Assembly (NCBI RefSeq): GCF_018406645.1
Contig: NZ_AP024546.1
Span: 620,001 to 684,000, forward strand
Source of the DNA: Lysobacter helvus
GTDB taxonomy: Bacteria > Pseudomonadota > Gammaproteobacteria > Xanthomonadales > Xanthomonadaceae
Direction of reading: 5' to 3'
Length of the DNA: 64,000 nucleotides
Shown: piece by piece, positions 38,209 through 45,934 of the stretch
Layout of the letters: each line of letters begins with the position of its first letter
Position numbering within the stretch: position 1 is the stretch's first letter
Position numbers and translations under genes: made by a program
The notes under the pieces: generated by a model
What the model was told of the DNA's origin: nothing
What the model saw: the letters and a program-made list of their open reading frames with translations, nothing else
Database searches by the model: none

Positions 38209-38985
38209 ATGGACTTCTTCGCGGACCATCCGCTCTCGCCGCTCGCGCTCACGTGGGCCCTGGCCGCCCTGGCGCAGGCGCTGGCGTGGGCGTGGCAGCG
38301 CGCGCATCGCAATGCGGGGATCGTCGATGTGGTGTGGGCATTCGGCGTCGGCGGCGCGGCCGTCCTCGTCGCGGCGCTCGGGGATGGCGCGGTCCTGCCG
38401 CGCGTGGCGCTCGCGCTGCTCGGCGGCGCGTGGGGCCTGCGGCTCGGGCTGCATCTCCTGCGGCGCGTGCGGGGCGAAGGCGAAGACGGACGTTATGCGC
38501 AACTGCGCGAACGCTGGGACGGCGACCAGCGCAAGTGGTTCCTGTTCTTCCAGGCGCAGGCGCTGCTCATCGTGTTGTTCGCGGTGCCGCTCCTCGCCGT
38601 GGCGCGCAATCCGGTAACGGCGTGGACGCCGTGGTTGGTCGCGGGGATCGTGGTGTTCATCGCCTGCGTCGCGGGCGAGGCGGTCGCCGATGCGCAGCTC
38701 GCGCGCTTCCGCGCCGACCCCGCGAACAAGGGACGCACCTGTCGCAGCGGGCTGTGGCGGTTCTCGCGCCATCCCAACTACTTCTTCGAATGGCTGCACT
38801 GGTTCGCGTACGTGCTGCTGGCGATCGGCTCGCCGTGGCATTGGCTGGCGTGGACCGGGCCCGGGGTGATGTACGTGTTCCTGCGCTACCTGAGCGGCGT
38901 GCCCTTCACCGAGGCGCAAGCGCTGCGCACGCGCGGCGAGGACTACCGCGCCTACATGCGCGACACGCCGATGTTCTTCCCCTGA
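38209..38985 (+). CDS. DUF1295 integral membrane protein (steroid-5-alpha-reductase-like fold)
   Basis: A 258-residue polytopic protein with about six membrane segments. Conserved parts include GIVDVVWAFGVG near the N-terminus, and GRTCRSGLWRFSRHPNYFFE with YLSGVPFTEAQALRTRGEDY at the C-terminus, the region that binds NADPH in related reductases and SAM in isoprenylcysteine methyltransferases. A role in reducing or methylating a lipid intermediate is a reasonable inference; the substrate is unknown. It starts one base after the methyltransferase stop. Confidence 0.9.
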   Translation: MDFFADHPLSPLALTWALAALAQALAWAWQRAHRNAGIVDVVWAFGVGGAAVLVAALGDGAVLPRVALALLGGAWGLRLGLHLLRRVRGEGEDGRYAQLRERWDGDQRKWFLFFQAQALLIVLFAVPLLAVARNPVTAWTPWLVAGIVVFIACVAGEAVADAQLARFRADPANKGRTCRSGLWRFSRHPNYFFEWLHWFAYVLLAIGSPWHWLAWTGPGVMYVFLRYLSGVPFTEAQALRTRGEDYRAYMRDTPMFFP

Positions 38986-39023
38986 ATCCCGAAACCGCCC
39001 GCCAAGCCTGCACGGAGCGCGCC

Positions 39024-40109
39024 ATGAACACTGCCATCGAACACCTCGAGCCGCACCACGATGCGCCCGCGCCCGGCCTGCTCGGCCTGGCCGAACGGGG
39101 CTGGTTGCCCGATGCCGCGGTGCGCCTCGGCATCCGCAGACTGTGCGCGCAGCGGTTGCGCGACGAACGCGCGGGCGGACCTGCCCAACAGGAAGCCACG
39201 CTGCAGGCGCACCTGCGCATGCTGCGCAGCAGTCCGGTGGCCGTGCACGTCGATGCGGCGAACCGCCAGCACTATGAGCTGCCGGCCGCGTTCTTCCGCG
39301 CCTGCCTCGGGCCGCGCATGAAGTATTCCGGATGCCTGTATCCGCGCGGCGACGAAACGCTGGCCGAAGCCGAAGAGGCCATGCTGGCCGCGTATGCCGA
39401 GCGCGCGCAGCTGGAAGACGGCCAGGACATCCTCGAACTCGGCTGCGGCTGGGGCTCGCTCACGCTGTGGATGGCCGGGCGCTATCCGAATGCACGCATC
39501 ACCGCCGTTTCCAATTCCAACGCGCAGCGCCAGCAGATCGAAGCCGTCGCGCGCGAACGCGGGCTCGCCAACGTCCGCGTCGTGACCAGCGACGTGAACA
39601 AGCTCCTCTTGCCCGCGGCGCACTACGACCGTTGCATCTCGGTGGAGATGTTCGAACACATGCGCAACTACGCAACGCTGATGGCACGCATCGGCGACTG
39701 GCTCCGCCCCGGCGGCGCGCTGTTCGTCCACGTGTTCTGCCATCGCACGCTGCTGTATCCCTTCGAGACGCAGGGCGAAGACGACTGGATGGGCCGGCAC
39801 TTCTTCACGGGCGGCCTCATGCCATCGGCGGACACGCTGGCGATGTTCCAGCGCGACCTGCACCTCGAGCACCGCTGGCTCGTCGACGGCACGCACTACC
39901 AGCGCACGGCCAACCACTGGCTGGCGCGCCAGGATGCCGCGCGCGACGAAGTGCTGGCGATCCTGCGCGAGGCCTACGGCGATGCGGCTCCGCTGTGGGC
40001 GCAACGCTGGCGCATGTTCTGGATGGCGTGCGCCGAGTTGTTCGGCTACGACGGCGGCCGCGAATGGATGGTCGCGCATTACCGCTTCCGCAAGGAGGAA
40101 CTGCGATGA
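39024..40109 (+). CDS. Second CFA-like SAM methyltransferase
   Basis: A 361-residue class I methyltransferase related to CFA synthase and to coclaurine N-methyltransferase-like proteins. Key segments are HYELPAAFFRACLGPRMKYS, the SAM motif ILELGCGWGSLTLWMA, SVEMFEHMRNY, and FVHVFCHRTLLYPFE. It lacks the N-terminal lipid domain of the first copy and shares only the core fold, so the two probably do different steps. GGAG precedes the ATG by seven bases. A lipocalin gene overlaps its stop (ATGA). Confidence 0.88.
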   Translation: MNTAIEHLEPHHDAPAPGLLGLAERGWLPDAAVRLGIRRLCAQRLRDERAGGPAQQEATLQAHLRMLRSSPVAVHVDAANRQHYELPAAFFRACLGPRMKYSGCLYPRGDETLAEAEEAMLAAYAERAQLEDGQDILELGCGWGSLTLWMAGRYPNARITAVSNSNAQRQQIEAVARERGLANVRVVTSDVNKLLLPAAHYDRCISVEMFEHMRNYATLMARIGDWLRPGGALFVHVFCHRTLLYPFETQGEDDWMGRHFFTGGLMPSADTLAMFQRDLHLEHRWLVDGTHYQRTANHWLARQDAARDEVLAILREAYGDAAPLWAQRWRMFWMACAELFGYDGGREWMVAHYRFRKEELR

Positions 40110-40642
40110 AACGTTTCGGCAAGCTGGGCAGCGCGTTGCTGGGCTCGATGCTCTCGGTGACGGCGTGCGCCTCCGACGCAACGCCGCCCACGGTCCCGCC
40201 CGTGGCCCGGGTGGACATCGACCGCTTCATGGGCGACTGGTACGTCATCGCGCACATTCCCTCCAGGCAGGAGCGCGACGCGTGGGGCGCGGTGGAGCGC
40301 TACGCGAAGAACGCCGATGGCACGATCGGCACGACGTTCCGCTTCCGCAAGGGCAGCTTCGAAGCGCCGGTGCAGACAATGACGCCGAAGGGCTTCGTGC
40401 GCCCCGGCACGAACAACGCCGTGTGGGGCATGCAGTTCTTCTGGCCGATCCGGGCCGAGTACGTGATCGTGGACCTGGCGCCCGACTACAGCAGCACGAT
40501 CGTGGCGCGCAGCAAGCGCGACTATGCGTGGATCATGGCGCGTACGCCGCGCATGCCGGCGGCGCAGTACGAGGCAGCGGTGCGCAAGCTGCAGGCAATC
40601 GGTTACGACACGACGAAGCTGCGCAAGGTGCCGCAGCGCTGA
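40106..40642 (+). CDS. Lipocalin lipoprotein (Blc-like)
   Basis: A 178-residue lipoprotein with lipobox region LLGSMLSVTAC and a lipocalin barrel: the GXW motif is FMGDWYVIAHIPS, followed by TFRFRKGSF, WPIRAEYVIVDLAPDYSS and the TDY-like YAWIMARTPRMP. Bacterial lipocalins bind fatty acids or lysophospholipids at the outer membrane, which suits the last gene of a lipid-modification operon. AAGGAGGA lies before the ATG. It ends four bases from the convergent hybrid kinase gene. Confidence 0.92.
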   Translation: MKRFGKLGSALLGSMLSVTACASDATPPTVPPVARVDIDRFMGDWYVIAHIPSRQERDAWGAVERYAKNADGTIGTTFRFRKGSFEAPVQTMTPKGFVRPGTNNAVWGMQFFWPIRAEYVIVDLAPDYSSTIVARSKRDYAWIMARTPRMPAAQYEAAVRKLQAIGYDTTKLRKVPQR

Positions 40643-40646
40643 CGAC

Positions 40647-42323
40647 TCAGGCGCCGATCGCGCCCACCGGTCGCGTCACCATGCGCGCCACTTTCGACAG
40701 CAGCGCGTCGGCCTCGTAGGGCTTGGTCATCATGTCCATGTTCTCGCCGAGGAAATCGCCCACCGCGAGCGTGTGCTTCGCGTAGCCGGTGAGGAACAGC
40801 ACCGGCAACGTCGGGCGCCACGCGCGCGCGGCCTCGGCGAGCTGGCGGCCGTTCATGCCGGGCAAGCCGACGTCGGTGAGCAACAGGTCGAGGGACTGGT
40901 CGCTGCGCAGGATTTCGAGTGCGCGTTCGACATCGGCCGCCTGCAGGCAGACGTAACCGAACATCTGCAGCAGCGTCGAGGTGAGCTGGCGCACCGTGTC
41001 GGAGTCTTCGACGACCAGGATGGTCTCGCCGTTGCCCGGGATGTCCGCCAGCGCATTCGCGGGGCTGCGCACCGGATCGGTGGCCAGCGTGCGATCGTTC
41101 GCCAGCGGCAGCAAAAGCGACACGCACGTGCCCGCGCCCGGCTCGCTCGTAATGCGCGCCGTCCCGCCGCTCTGGCGCGCGAAGCCGTAGGTCATCGACA
41201 ACCCCAGCCCCGTGCCCTGCCCGATCGGCTTGGTGGTGAAGAACGGATCGAACACCTTGTCCAGCAGTTCCGGCGCGATGCCGGTGCCGTCGTCGGACAC
41301 GCTGACTTCGACGTAGTCGCCGGCCGGCAGCACATCGGCGCGCGTGGGCGACACGCGCCGCGTCGCGATGCGGATGGTGCCGCCGTTGGGCAGGGCATCG
41401 CGCGCGTTGACCGCGAGGTTGAGCACGACGTTCTCGAGCTGGTTGGCATCCACGCTCGCGATGCCCGCTTCCGGATCGAGGTCGAACTGCAGGGCGACTT
41501 GTTCGCCGATCGTGCGGTGCAGGAGTTCTTCGAGCGACAGGATCCGCAGGTTGACGTCCACCGCGCGCGCATCCAGCGGCTGCTGGCGCGCGAACGCGAG
41601 CAGGCGATGCGTGAGCGCGGCCGCGCGGCGCGCGGCGTCCAGCGCGGTGGCGGCGTGGGCCTTGGCGGCCTGCGCGTGCCCGGTGTCGATCTCGTGGCCC
41701 ATCAGGCCGAGCGAGGTGATGATCCCCGTCAGCAGGTTGTTGAAGTCGTGCGCGATGCCGCCGGACAGTTGCCCGAGCGCATCCATCTTCTGCGCCTGCA
41801 TCAGCTGCTGTTCGGTGCGCTCGCGCGCGGAGATCTCGTCGGCCAGCGCGGAGTGCGCCGAATCCAGCCGCTCCGCGTGCACGCGCGTCTCGCGCTCGCG
41901 CAGGGATTCTTCGGCGGCGCGCACGCGCAGCAGCGTGCGCACGGTCGCGAGCAGCACGTTCGGGTCGACCGGATGCACCAGGTAGCCGTCGGCGCCGCCT
42001 TCCAGGCCCGTCACCATGTCGCGCGTGTGCGTGGAGGCGGCGGAAATATGCACGATCGGCAACAGGGCGGTGACCGGATCGGCGCGCAGCAGCCGCACCA
42101 TGTCGAAGCCGCTCATGTCCGGCAGGTTGATGTCGAGCATCGCGACATCGACCATCCCTTCGGCGATGCGCGCCAGGCCCTGTTCGCCGGTGCCCGCTTC
42201 GATCACGCGGTAGCCCTGGCGACCAAGCACGCGGCCCATCGCATAACGCGTGGCCGGGTTGTCGTCGACGATCAGGATCGTCGGCAGGCCGGGGTGCGCC
42301 GCGTCGCTGGGGTCAGGCGACAT
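40647..42323 (-). CDS. Hybrid histidine kinase (REC-HisKA-HATPase-REC)
   Basis: A soluble 558-residue signalling protein. REC1 has acidic pocket LIVDDNPATR and phosphoacceptor D64 (MLDINLPDM), but the usual conserved Lys near the end is His (YLVHPVDP). A short coiled coil leads to the H-box with H192 (LSGGIAHDFNNLL), the ATPase domain (LNLAVNARDALP, VSDDGTGI, GTGLGLSMTYGF) and a complete REC2 (LLLTDVGLPGMNG, MTKPYEA). There is no membrane segment. It is last in the rsbRST operon and overlaps the upstream kinase by 11 bases, so it is the likely phosphorelay output. Confidence 0.9.
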   Translation of the reverse strand: MSPDPSDAAHPGLPTILIVDDNPATRYAMGRVLGRQGYRVIEAGTGEQGLARIAEGMVDVAMLDINLPDMSGFDMVRLLRADPVTALLPIVHISAASTHTRDMVTGLEGGADGYLVHPVDPNVLLATVRTLLRVRAAEESLRERETRVHAERLDSAHSALADEISARERTEQQLMQAQKMDALGQLSGGIAHDFNNLLTGIITSLGLMGHEIDTGHAQAAKAHAATALDAARRAAALTHRLLAFARQQPLDARAVDVNLRILSLEELLHRTIGEQVALQFDLDPEAGIASVDANQLENVVLNLAVNARDALPNGGTIRIATRRVSPTRADVLPAGDYVEVSVSDDGTGIAPELLDKVFDPFFTTKPIGQGTGLGLSMTYGFARQSGGTARITSEPGAGTCVSLLLPLANDRTLATDPVRSPANALADIPGNGETILVVEDSDTVRQLTSTLLQMFGYVCLQAADVERALEILRSDQSLDLLLTDVGLPGMNGRQLAEAARAWRPTLPVLFLTGYAKHTLAVGDFLGENMDMMTKPYEADALLSKVARMVTRPVGAIGA

Positions 42324-43167
42324 CGCCCGCCTCCGGACCGGCCAGCGCCACCGGCAGCACCACGTAGAACGCCGACCCCACGCCGACTTCGCTGCGCATG
42401 CCGACGTGTCCGCCCAGCAGCTCCGCGAAGCGCTTGGACAACGCCAGGCCCAGGCCGGTGCCGCGCACGCGGCGCTGGAGCGGCGAGTCGATCTGGCTGA
42501 AATCCTCGAACAGCTTGTCGTGCAGTTCCGGCGGGATGCCGATGCCCGTGTCGGTCACGGTGAAGCGCACCCAGTCCGCATCCTCGGACGCGGCTTCGAT
42601 GCGCACGGTGCCCGACGGCGTGAACTTGAGCGCGTTGGAAATGAAGTTGCGCAGGATCTGCGCGACCTTCTTGTTGTCGGTGTACAGCGCCGGCATGCCT
42701 TCGGGTTCTTCGAAGACCAGGTCGACGTCTTCGCCTTCGACGATCGGGCGGAACATGCCGCGCAACGCGGCGAACAGATCCACCATCTCGAACCAGCCCG
42801 GCGAGATCGTCACGCGCCCGGCTTCGATCTTCGCCAGGTCCAGCAGGTCGTCGACCATCTCGGTCAACTCGCCCGCGGCGCTGCTGATGAAGCGCACCTG
42901 CGTGTGCTGCTCGCCGTTGAGCGGGCCGTCGAGTTCGTCGTCCAGCAGGCGCGTCATGCTCAGGATGGATCCGAGCGGCGTGCGGAACTCGTGGCTCATG
43001 TACGACAGGAACCGGCTCTTCAGTTCGGAGGCTTCGCGCAGTTCTTCCGCCTGCTTGTCCAGTTCGGCGTACAGCGCGACGACGCCCTGGTTGGTTTCGT
43101 CGAGTTCGGTGCGCAGCGCGTCGCACTCGGCGCGCAGCGCTTCAACGTCTGATCCGGACTGCGTCAT
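42313..43167 (-). CDS. Soluble sensor histidine kinase
   Basis: A 284-residue kinase with no membrane segment. A short coiled-coil N-terminus (residues about 8-50) leads to the H-box with H59 (LSYMSHEFRTPLGSI) and the ATPase domain: N-box ILRNFISNALKFTP, G1 VTDTGIGIPPE, G2 VRGTGLGLALSKRF. It has no recognisable sensor domain, so input may come from stressosome proteins encoded upstream. ATG 43167 overlaps the stop of the phosphatase gene (ATGA); longer in-frame sequence falls inside that gene. Confidence 0.9.
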   Translation of the reverse strand: MTQSGSDVEALRAECDALRTELDETNQGVVALYAELDKQAEELREASELKSRFLSYMSHEFRTPLGSILSMTRLLDDELDGPLNGEQHTQVRFISSAAGELTEMVDDLLDLAKIEAGRVTISPGWFEMVDLFAALRGMFRPIVEGEDVDLVFEEPEGMPALYTDNKKVAQILRNFISNALKFTPSGTVRIEAASEDADWVRFTVTDTGIGIPPELHDKLFEDFSQIDSPLQRRVRGTGLGLALSKRFAELLGGHVGMRSEVGVGSAFYVVLPVALAGPEAGDVA

Positions 43168-44186
43168 CGCGAATGTCCAAGTGCGAGTGCCACCACGGTG
43201 GCGTCGTCGCGGCCCCGGTCGTGGTCGCGCAACAGCACCGTGGCGACGACGGCCGGATGCCGTCCCAGCAAATCCGGGTAATCGCGCAGGCTCCAACGCG
43301 ACAGCAAGCCGTCGCTGTGCATGATCAGCAGGCGGCCGCGCGATTCCGGGAAGTCGAAGGTCTGCATCTTGCGGTACTGCGTGCCGACGATGCCGGGATG
43401 CGAGGCCAGCCCGCGCGAGCCCTGCCCGTTGTGCGTCGCGGCGGACAGGTTGCCGATGCCGGCGAAGCGCAACGCACCGGAGTCGCCGTCGTAGCGCGCC
43501 AGCGCGACGGCGCCGCCGCGGGAGCCGTGCATCGATTGGTGCAGCGACGCCATCAAGGTGTCGGGTTCGCCGAGCGGATCCGCATCGAATCCCGCGACGC
43601 CTTGTTGCGCGGCGTCGTGCGCAAGAAGGCCGTGCCCGAGCCCGTCGATCATCAGCACGTTCGCTTGCGTGCCGTCGAACGCGATGCGCCAGGCATCGCC
43701 GCTCACCGATTCGCCGTGCACCGCGTGCGCCGCCGCGCCGTAGCGCAGGTCCTGGTGCGGCGTGCCCCGCTTGTACAGGCGCGCCAGCACCACGGCGCCG
43801 CGTGCGTCGGCATACAGGTCCATCACGTCGGACTGGCGCGCGACCGCACCCAGCCCGATGCCTTGCGTGCCGCGCGTGGAGAAGCCATCGTCGAAGCAGG
43901 CCGCGGCGTCGAAGCCGGGGCCCTTGTCGACCGATACGATTTCGAGCCCCGTGCCCGCCGGCGAAGCGACCTGCTGCAAGCGCAGCTCGCCGCGTTGCGC
44001 GTGCTTGAGGATGTTGGTCGCCAGCTCCATCGCCACCAGCGATGCACGCCCGGCATCGACCTCGTCGAAGCCGAGCGATTCGGCGAGCTGCTGCACCACG
44101 CGGCGCGCCTGCCCGACGCGGCTGGCGTCGTCGACCGGGATCGTGCGCGGCAAGCCGCCGGCGAGGACGGCAGGCACGGCGCTCAC
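43164..44186 (-). CDS. HATPase-SpoIIE phosphatase fusion (RsbX-like)
   Basis: A 340-residue protein. Residues about 10-140 form a GHKL anti-sigma-type ATPase domain (SLVAMELATNILKHA as N-box, VDKGPGFDAAACF, and GTQGIGLGAVARQ). The rest is a PP2C/SpoIIE-type phosphatase as in RsbX (VLMIDGLGHGLLAHDAAQQG, RFAGIGNLSAA, LIMHSDGLLSRW, DDATVVAL). RsbX resets stressosomes by removing phosphates from RsbS and RsbR. The start is GTG at 44186, overlapping the rsbT stop (GTGA); no ATG is available. The extra ATPase domain is absent from B. subtilis RsbX. Confidence 0.88.
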   Translation of the reverse strand: MSAVPAVLAGGLPRTIPVDDASRVGQARRVVQQLAESLGFDEVDAGRASLVAMELATNILKHAQRGELRLQQVASPAGTGLEIVSVDKGPGFDAAACFDDGFSTRGTQGIGLGAVARQSDVMDLYADARGAVVLARLYKRGTPHQDLRYGAAAHAVHGESVSGDAWRIAFDGTQANVLMIDGLGHGLLAHDAAQQGVAGFDADPLGEPDTLMASLHQSMHGSRGGAVALARYDGDSGALRFAGIGNLSAATHNGQGSRGLASHPGIVGTQYRKMQTFDFPESRGRLLIMHSDGLLSRWSLRDYPDLLGRHPAVVATVLLRDHDRGRDDATVVALALGHSR

Positions 44187-44587
44187 GTCCACTTCGTGAT
44201 GGTGACGCGCGTGCCCATGCCCGGCGCGCTGTCGATCGCGAACTCGTCGACCAGCCGGCGCGAACCGGTCAGCCCGAGCCCGAGTCCGTTGCCGGAAGTC
44301 CAGCCATCGGTCATCGCGCGCTTCATGTCGGCGATGCCGGGGCCTTCGTCGCGGAACAGCAAGCGCAGTCCCGTGCGGAGGCCGTCTTCCAGCACGTCCC
44401 AGTCCATGTGCCCGCCGCCGCCGTAGATGACGGTGTTGCGCGCCAGTTCGCTCGCGGCGGTGATCAGCTTGGTCTGGTCCACCAGGCGCATGCGGCATTG
44501 CAGCGCCAGCTTGCGGACGGTCTGGCGGGCCAGGACGACGTCCTGCTCCACCGCGACCGCCTGCGTCCCGCTCTCGCGCACGTTCAT
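44183..44587 (-). CDS. rsbT: RsbT, stressosome serine/threonine kinase
   Basis: A 134-residue GHKL kinase: TAASELARNTVIYGGGG (N-box), FRDEGPGIADMKRAMTDGW (G1) and GLGLGLTGSRRLVDEF (G2). RsbT is held by the RsbR-RsbS complex and, on stress, phosphorylates both and is released to act on a downstream partner. No RsbU-type phosphatase gene is next to it, so its partner here is probably the following fusion protein or kinases. Its ATG overlaps the rsbS stop (ATGA). Confidence 0.92.
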   Translation of the reverse strand: MNVRESGTQAVAVEQDVVLARQTVRKLALQCRMRLVDQTKLITAASELARNTVIYGGGGHMDWDVLEDGLRTGLRLLFRDEGPGIADMKRAMTDGWTSGNGLGLGLTGSRRLVDEFAIDSAPGMGTRVTITKWT

Positions 44588-44946
44588 GCCTGCTGCATTC
44601 GTTGGTGCAGCAGCGCCATGCCGCGCTCGACGTTCAACGCGGTCGCAACGCCCGGCAGCGTGAGCCCGAGTTCGACCAGCGTGATCGCCACCGCCGGCTG
44701 CATGCCGACGAGCACCGTCTCGGCGTCCATGATGTGCGACAGGCCGGAGATCGTGCTGATCATGCGGCCGATGAAGGAGTCGACGATCTCCAGCGCGGAG
44801 ATGTCGATGAGCACGCCGCGGGCCGACGACTTGCGGATGCGCTCGGACAGGTCGTCCTGCAACGTCAGCGCGAGCTGGTCGTGCATGTCGACCTGGATGG
44901 TGACGAGCAGGAACTGCCCCATCTGGAGGATCGGGATGCGTTCCAC
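44584..44946 (-). CDS. rsbS: RsbS, STAS-domain stressosome scaffold
   Basis: A 120-residue single STAS domain. The phosphorylatable Ser is S57 in LEIVDSFIGRMI, matching the conserved Ser of B. subtilis RsbS. With RsbR it would form the stressosome core that traps RsbT. The start is GTG (VERIPILQMG), one base after the rsbR stop, with GGAGG upstream inside the rsbR end. Confidence 0.93.
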   Translation of the reverse strand: MERIPILQMGQFLLVTIQVDMHDQLALTLQDDLSERIRKSSARGVLIDISALEIVDSFIGRMISTISGLSHIMDAETVLVGMQPAVAITLVELGLTLPGVATALNVERGMALLHQRMQQA

Positions 44947-44947
44947 G

Positions 44948-45805
44948 TCAGGAGGCCTTGACCACCGTCATGTTCAGTCGCTTCAAGGCCAGCGCCAGTG
45001 CATCGGCGAGGTTGGCCTTGGTCACGATGCCCTGCAGGTCCAGCCCGAGGTGCACGATGGTCTGCGCGATCTGCGGACGCACGCCGCTGATGATGCAGTC
45101 CGCGCCCATCAGGCGGATGGCGGTGACCGTCTTGAGCAGGTGCTGCGCGACCAGCGTGTCGACCGTCGGCACGCCGGTGATGTCGATGATCGCGATCTCC
45201 GAGCCGGTGTCGACGATCCGCTGCAGCAGCGATTCCATCACCACCTGGGTGCGCTGCGAATCCAGCGTGCCGATCATCGGCAGCGCCAGCACGCCGTCCC
45301 ACAGCTTCACGACCGGGGTCGACAGCTCGAGCAGTTCTTCCTGCTGGCGGTTGATGATGTCCTCGCGCGTCTTCTGGAACGCGCGCACCGTGTGCATGCC
45401 CAGGGCATCGAGCATCTCGGACACGCCCACCAGCTGGTCGGCCAGCTGCGCGGGCGAATCGGCGTAGGCGCGCTGCAGTTCCTCGAACATCGGGCGCTTC
45501 AGCGAGAAGATGAAATTGGCGGTGTGCTGGGAATCGAAGCCCTGCTCGGCGCGCGTGCGCGACAGGCCATCGAGGAACGTGCGCGTGTCGGCCCAGTCCT
45601 TGCCGGTGATGTTGGTGGCATCGGCCGTGGCGGCGGTGCTCACCAGCAGGCGGAGGAATTCGCGCGTCTGGCGCGACAACTCATCGGCGGTGATGCGTGC
45701 GTCGCGCGTCGCGCCGCTCGTTTCCAGGCCCTGGCCCCAACGCGCCAGCAGGCTCTGTTCGTTCTTGGTGATCGCGTCGATCGTACGTTGCGGCAACACG
45801 GGCAT
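44948..45805 (-). CDS. rsbR: RsbR, stressosome sensor/scaffold
   Basis: A 285-residue protein with an N-terminal helical sensor domain of the RsbRD type (residues about 1-150) and a C-terminal STAS domain. Both regulatory threonines known from B. subtilis RsbRA are conserved: T217 (GVPTVDTLVA) and T249 (RPQIAQTIVHLG). ATG 45805 has GGAAG eight bases upstream; an in-frame TTG at 45826 is less likely. It is the first gene of the operon. No haem or flavin-binding motif is visible, so the stimulus cannot be stated. Confidence 0.93.
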   Translation of the reverse strand: MPVLPQRTIDAITKNEQSLLARWGQGLETSGATRDARITADELSRQTREFLRLLVSTAATADATNITGKDWADTRTFLDGLSRTRAEQGFDSQHTANFIFSLKRPMFEELQRAYADSPAQLADQLVGVSEMLDALGMHTVRAFQKTREDIINRQQEELLELSTPVVKLWDGVLALPMIGTLDSQRTQVVMESLLQRIVDTGSEIAIIDITGVPTVDTLVAQHLLKTVTAIRLMGADCIISGVRPQIAQTIVHLGLDLQGIVTKANLADALALALKRLNMTVVKAS

Positions 45806-45868
45806 TGAGGCGCTTCCAACAGGCAAGGCCTCACATCATGTGCCGACGCGAGCGGCAATGGAAGTATC

Positions 45869-45888
45869 TGATTTACAAAGACAAATCA
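45869..45888. promoter_or_regulatory. AT-rich dyad upstream of rsbR
   Basis: TGATTT, eight bases, AAATCA: a perfect 6-bp dyad in an AT-rich island 64 bases before the rsbR ATG, within otherwise very GC-rich DNA. It is a candidate operator or promoter region. It does not fit CRP, FNR or Fur consensus well. The remaining 129 bases between rsbR and galE show nothing else I can interpret. Confidence 0.35.
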
Positions 45889-45934
45889 CGTGGTCTTCAC
45901 ATGTCGCCGCGTACTCGCGCGCATCGCGCGCGCA

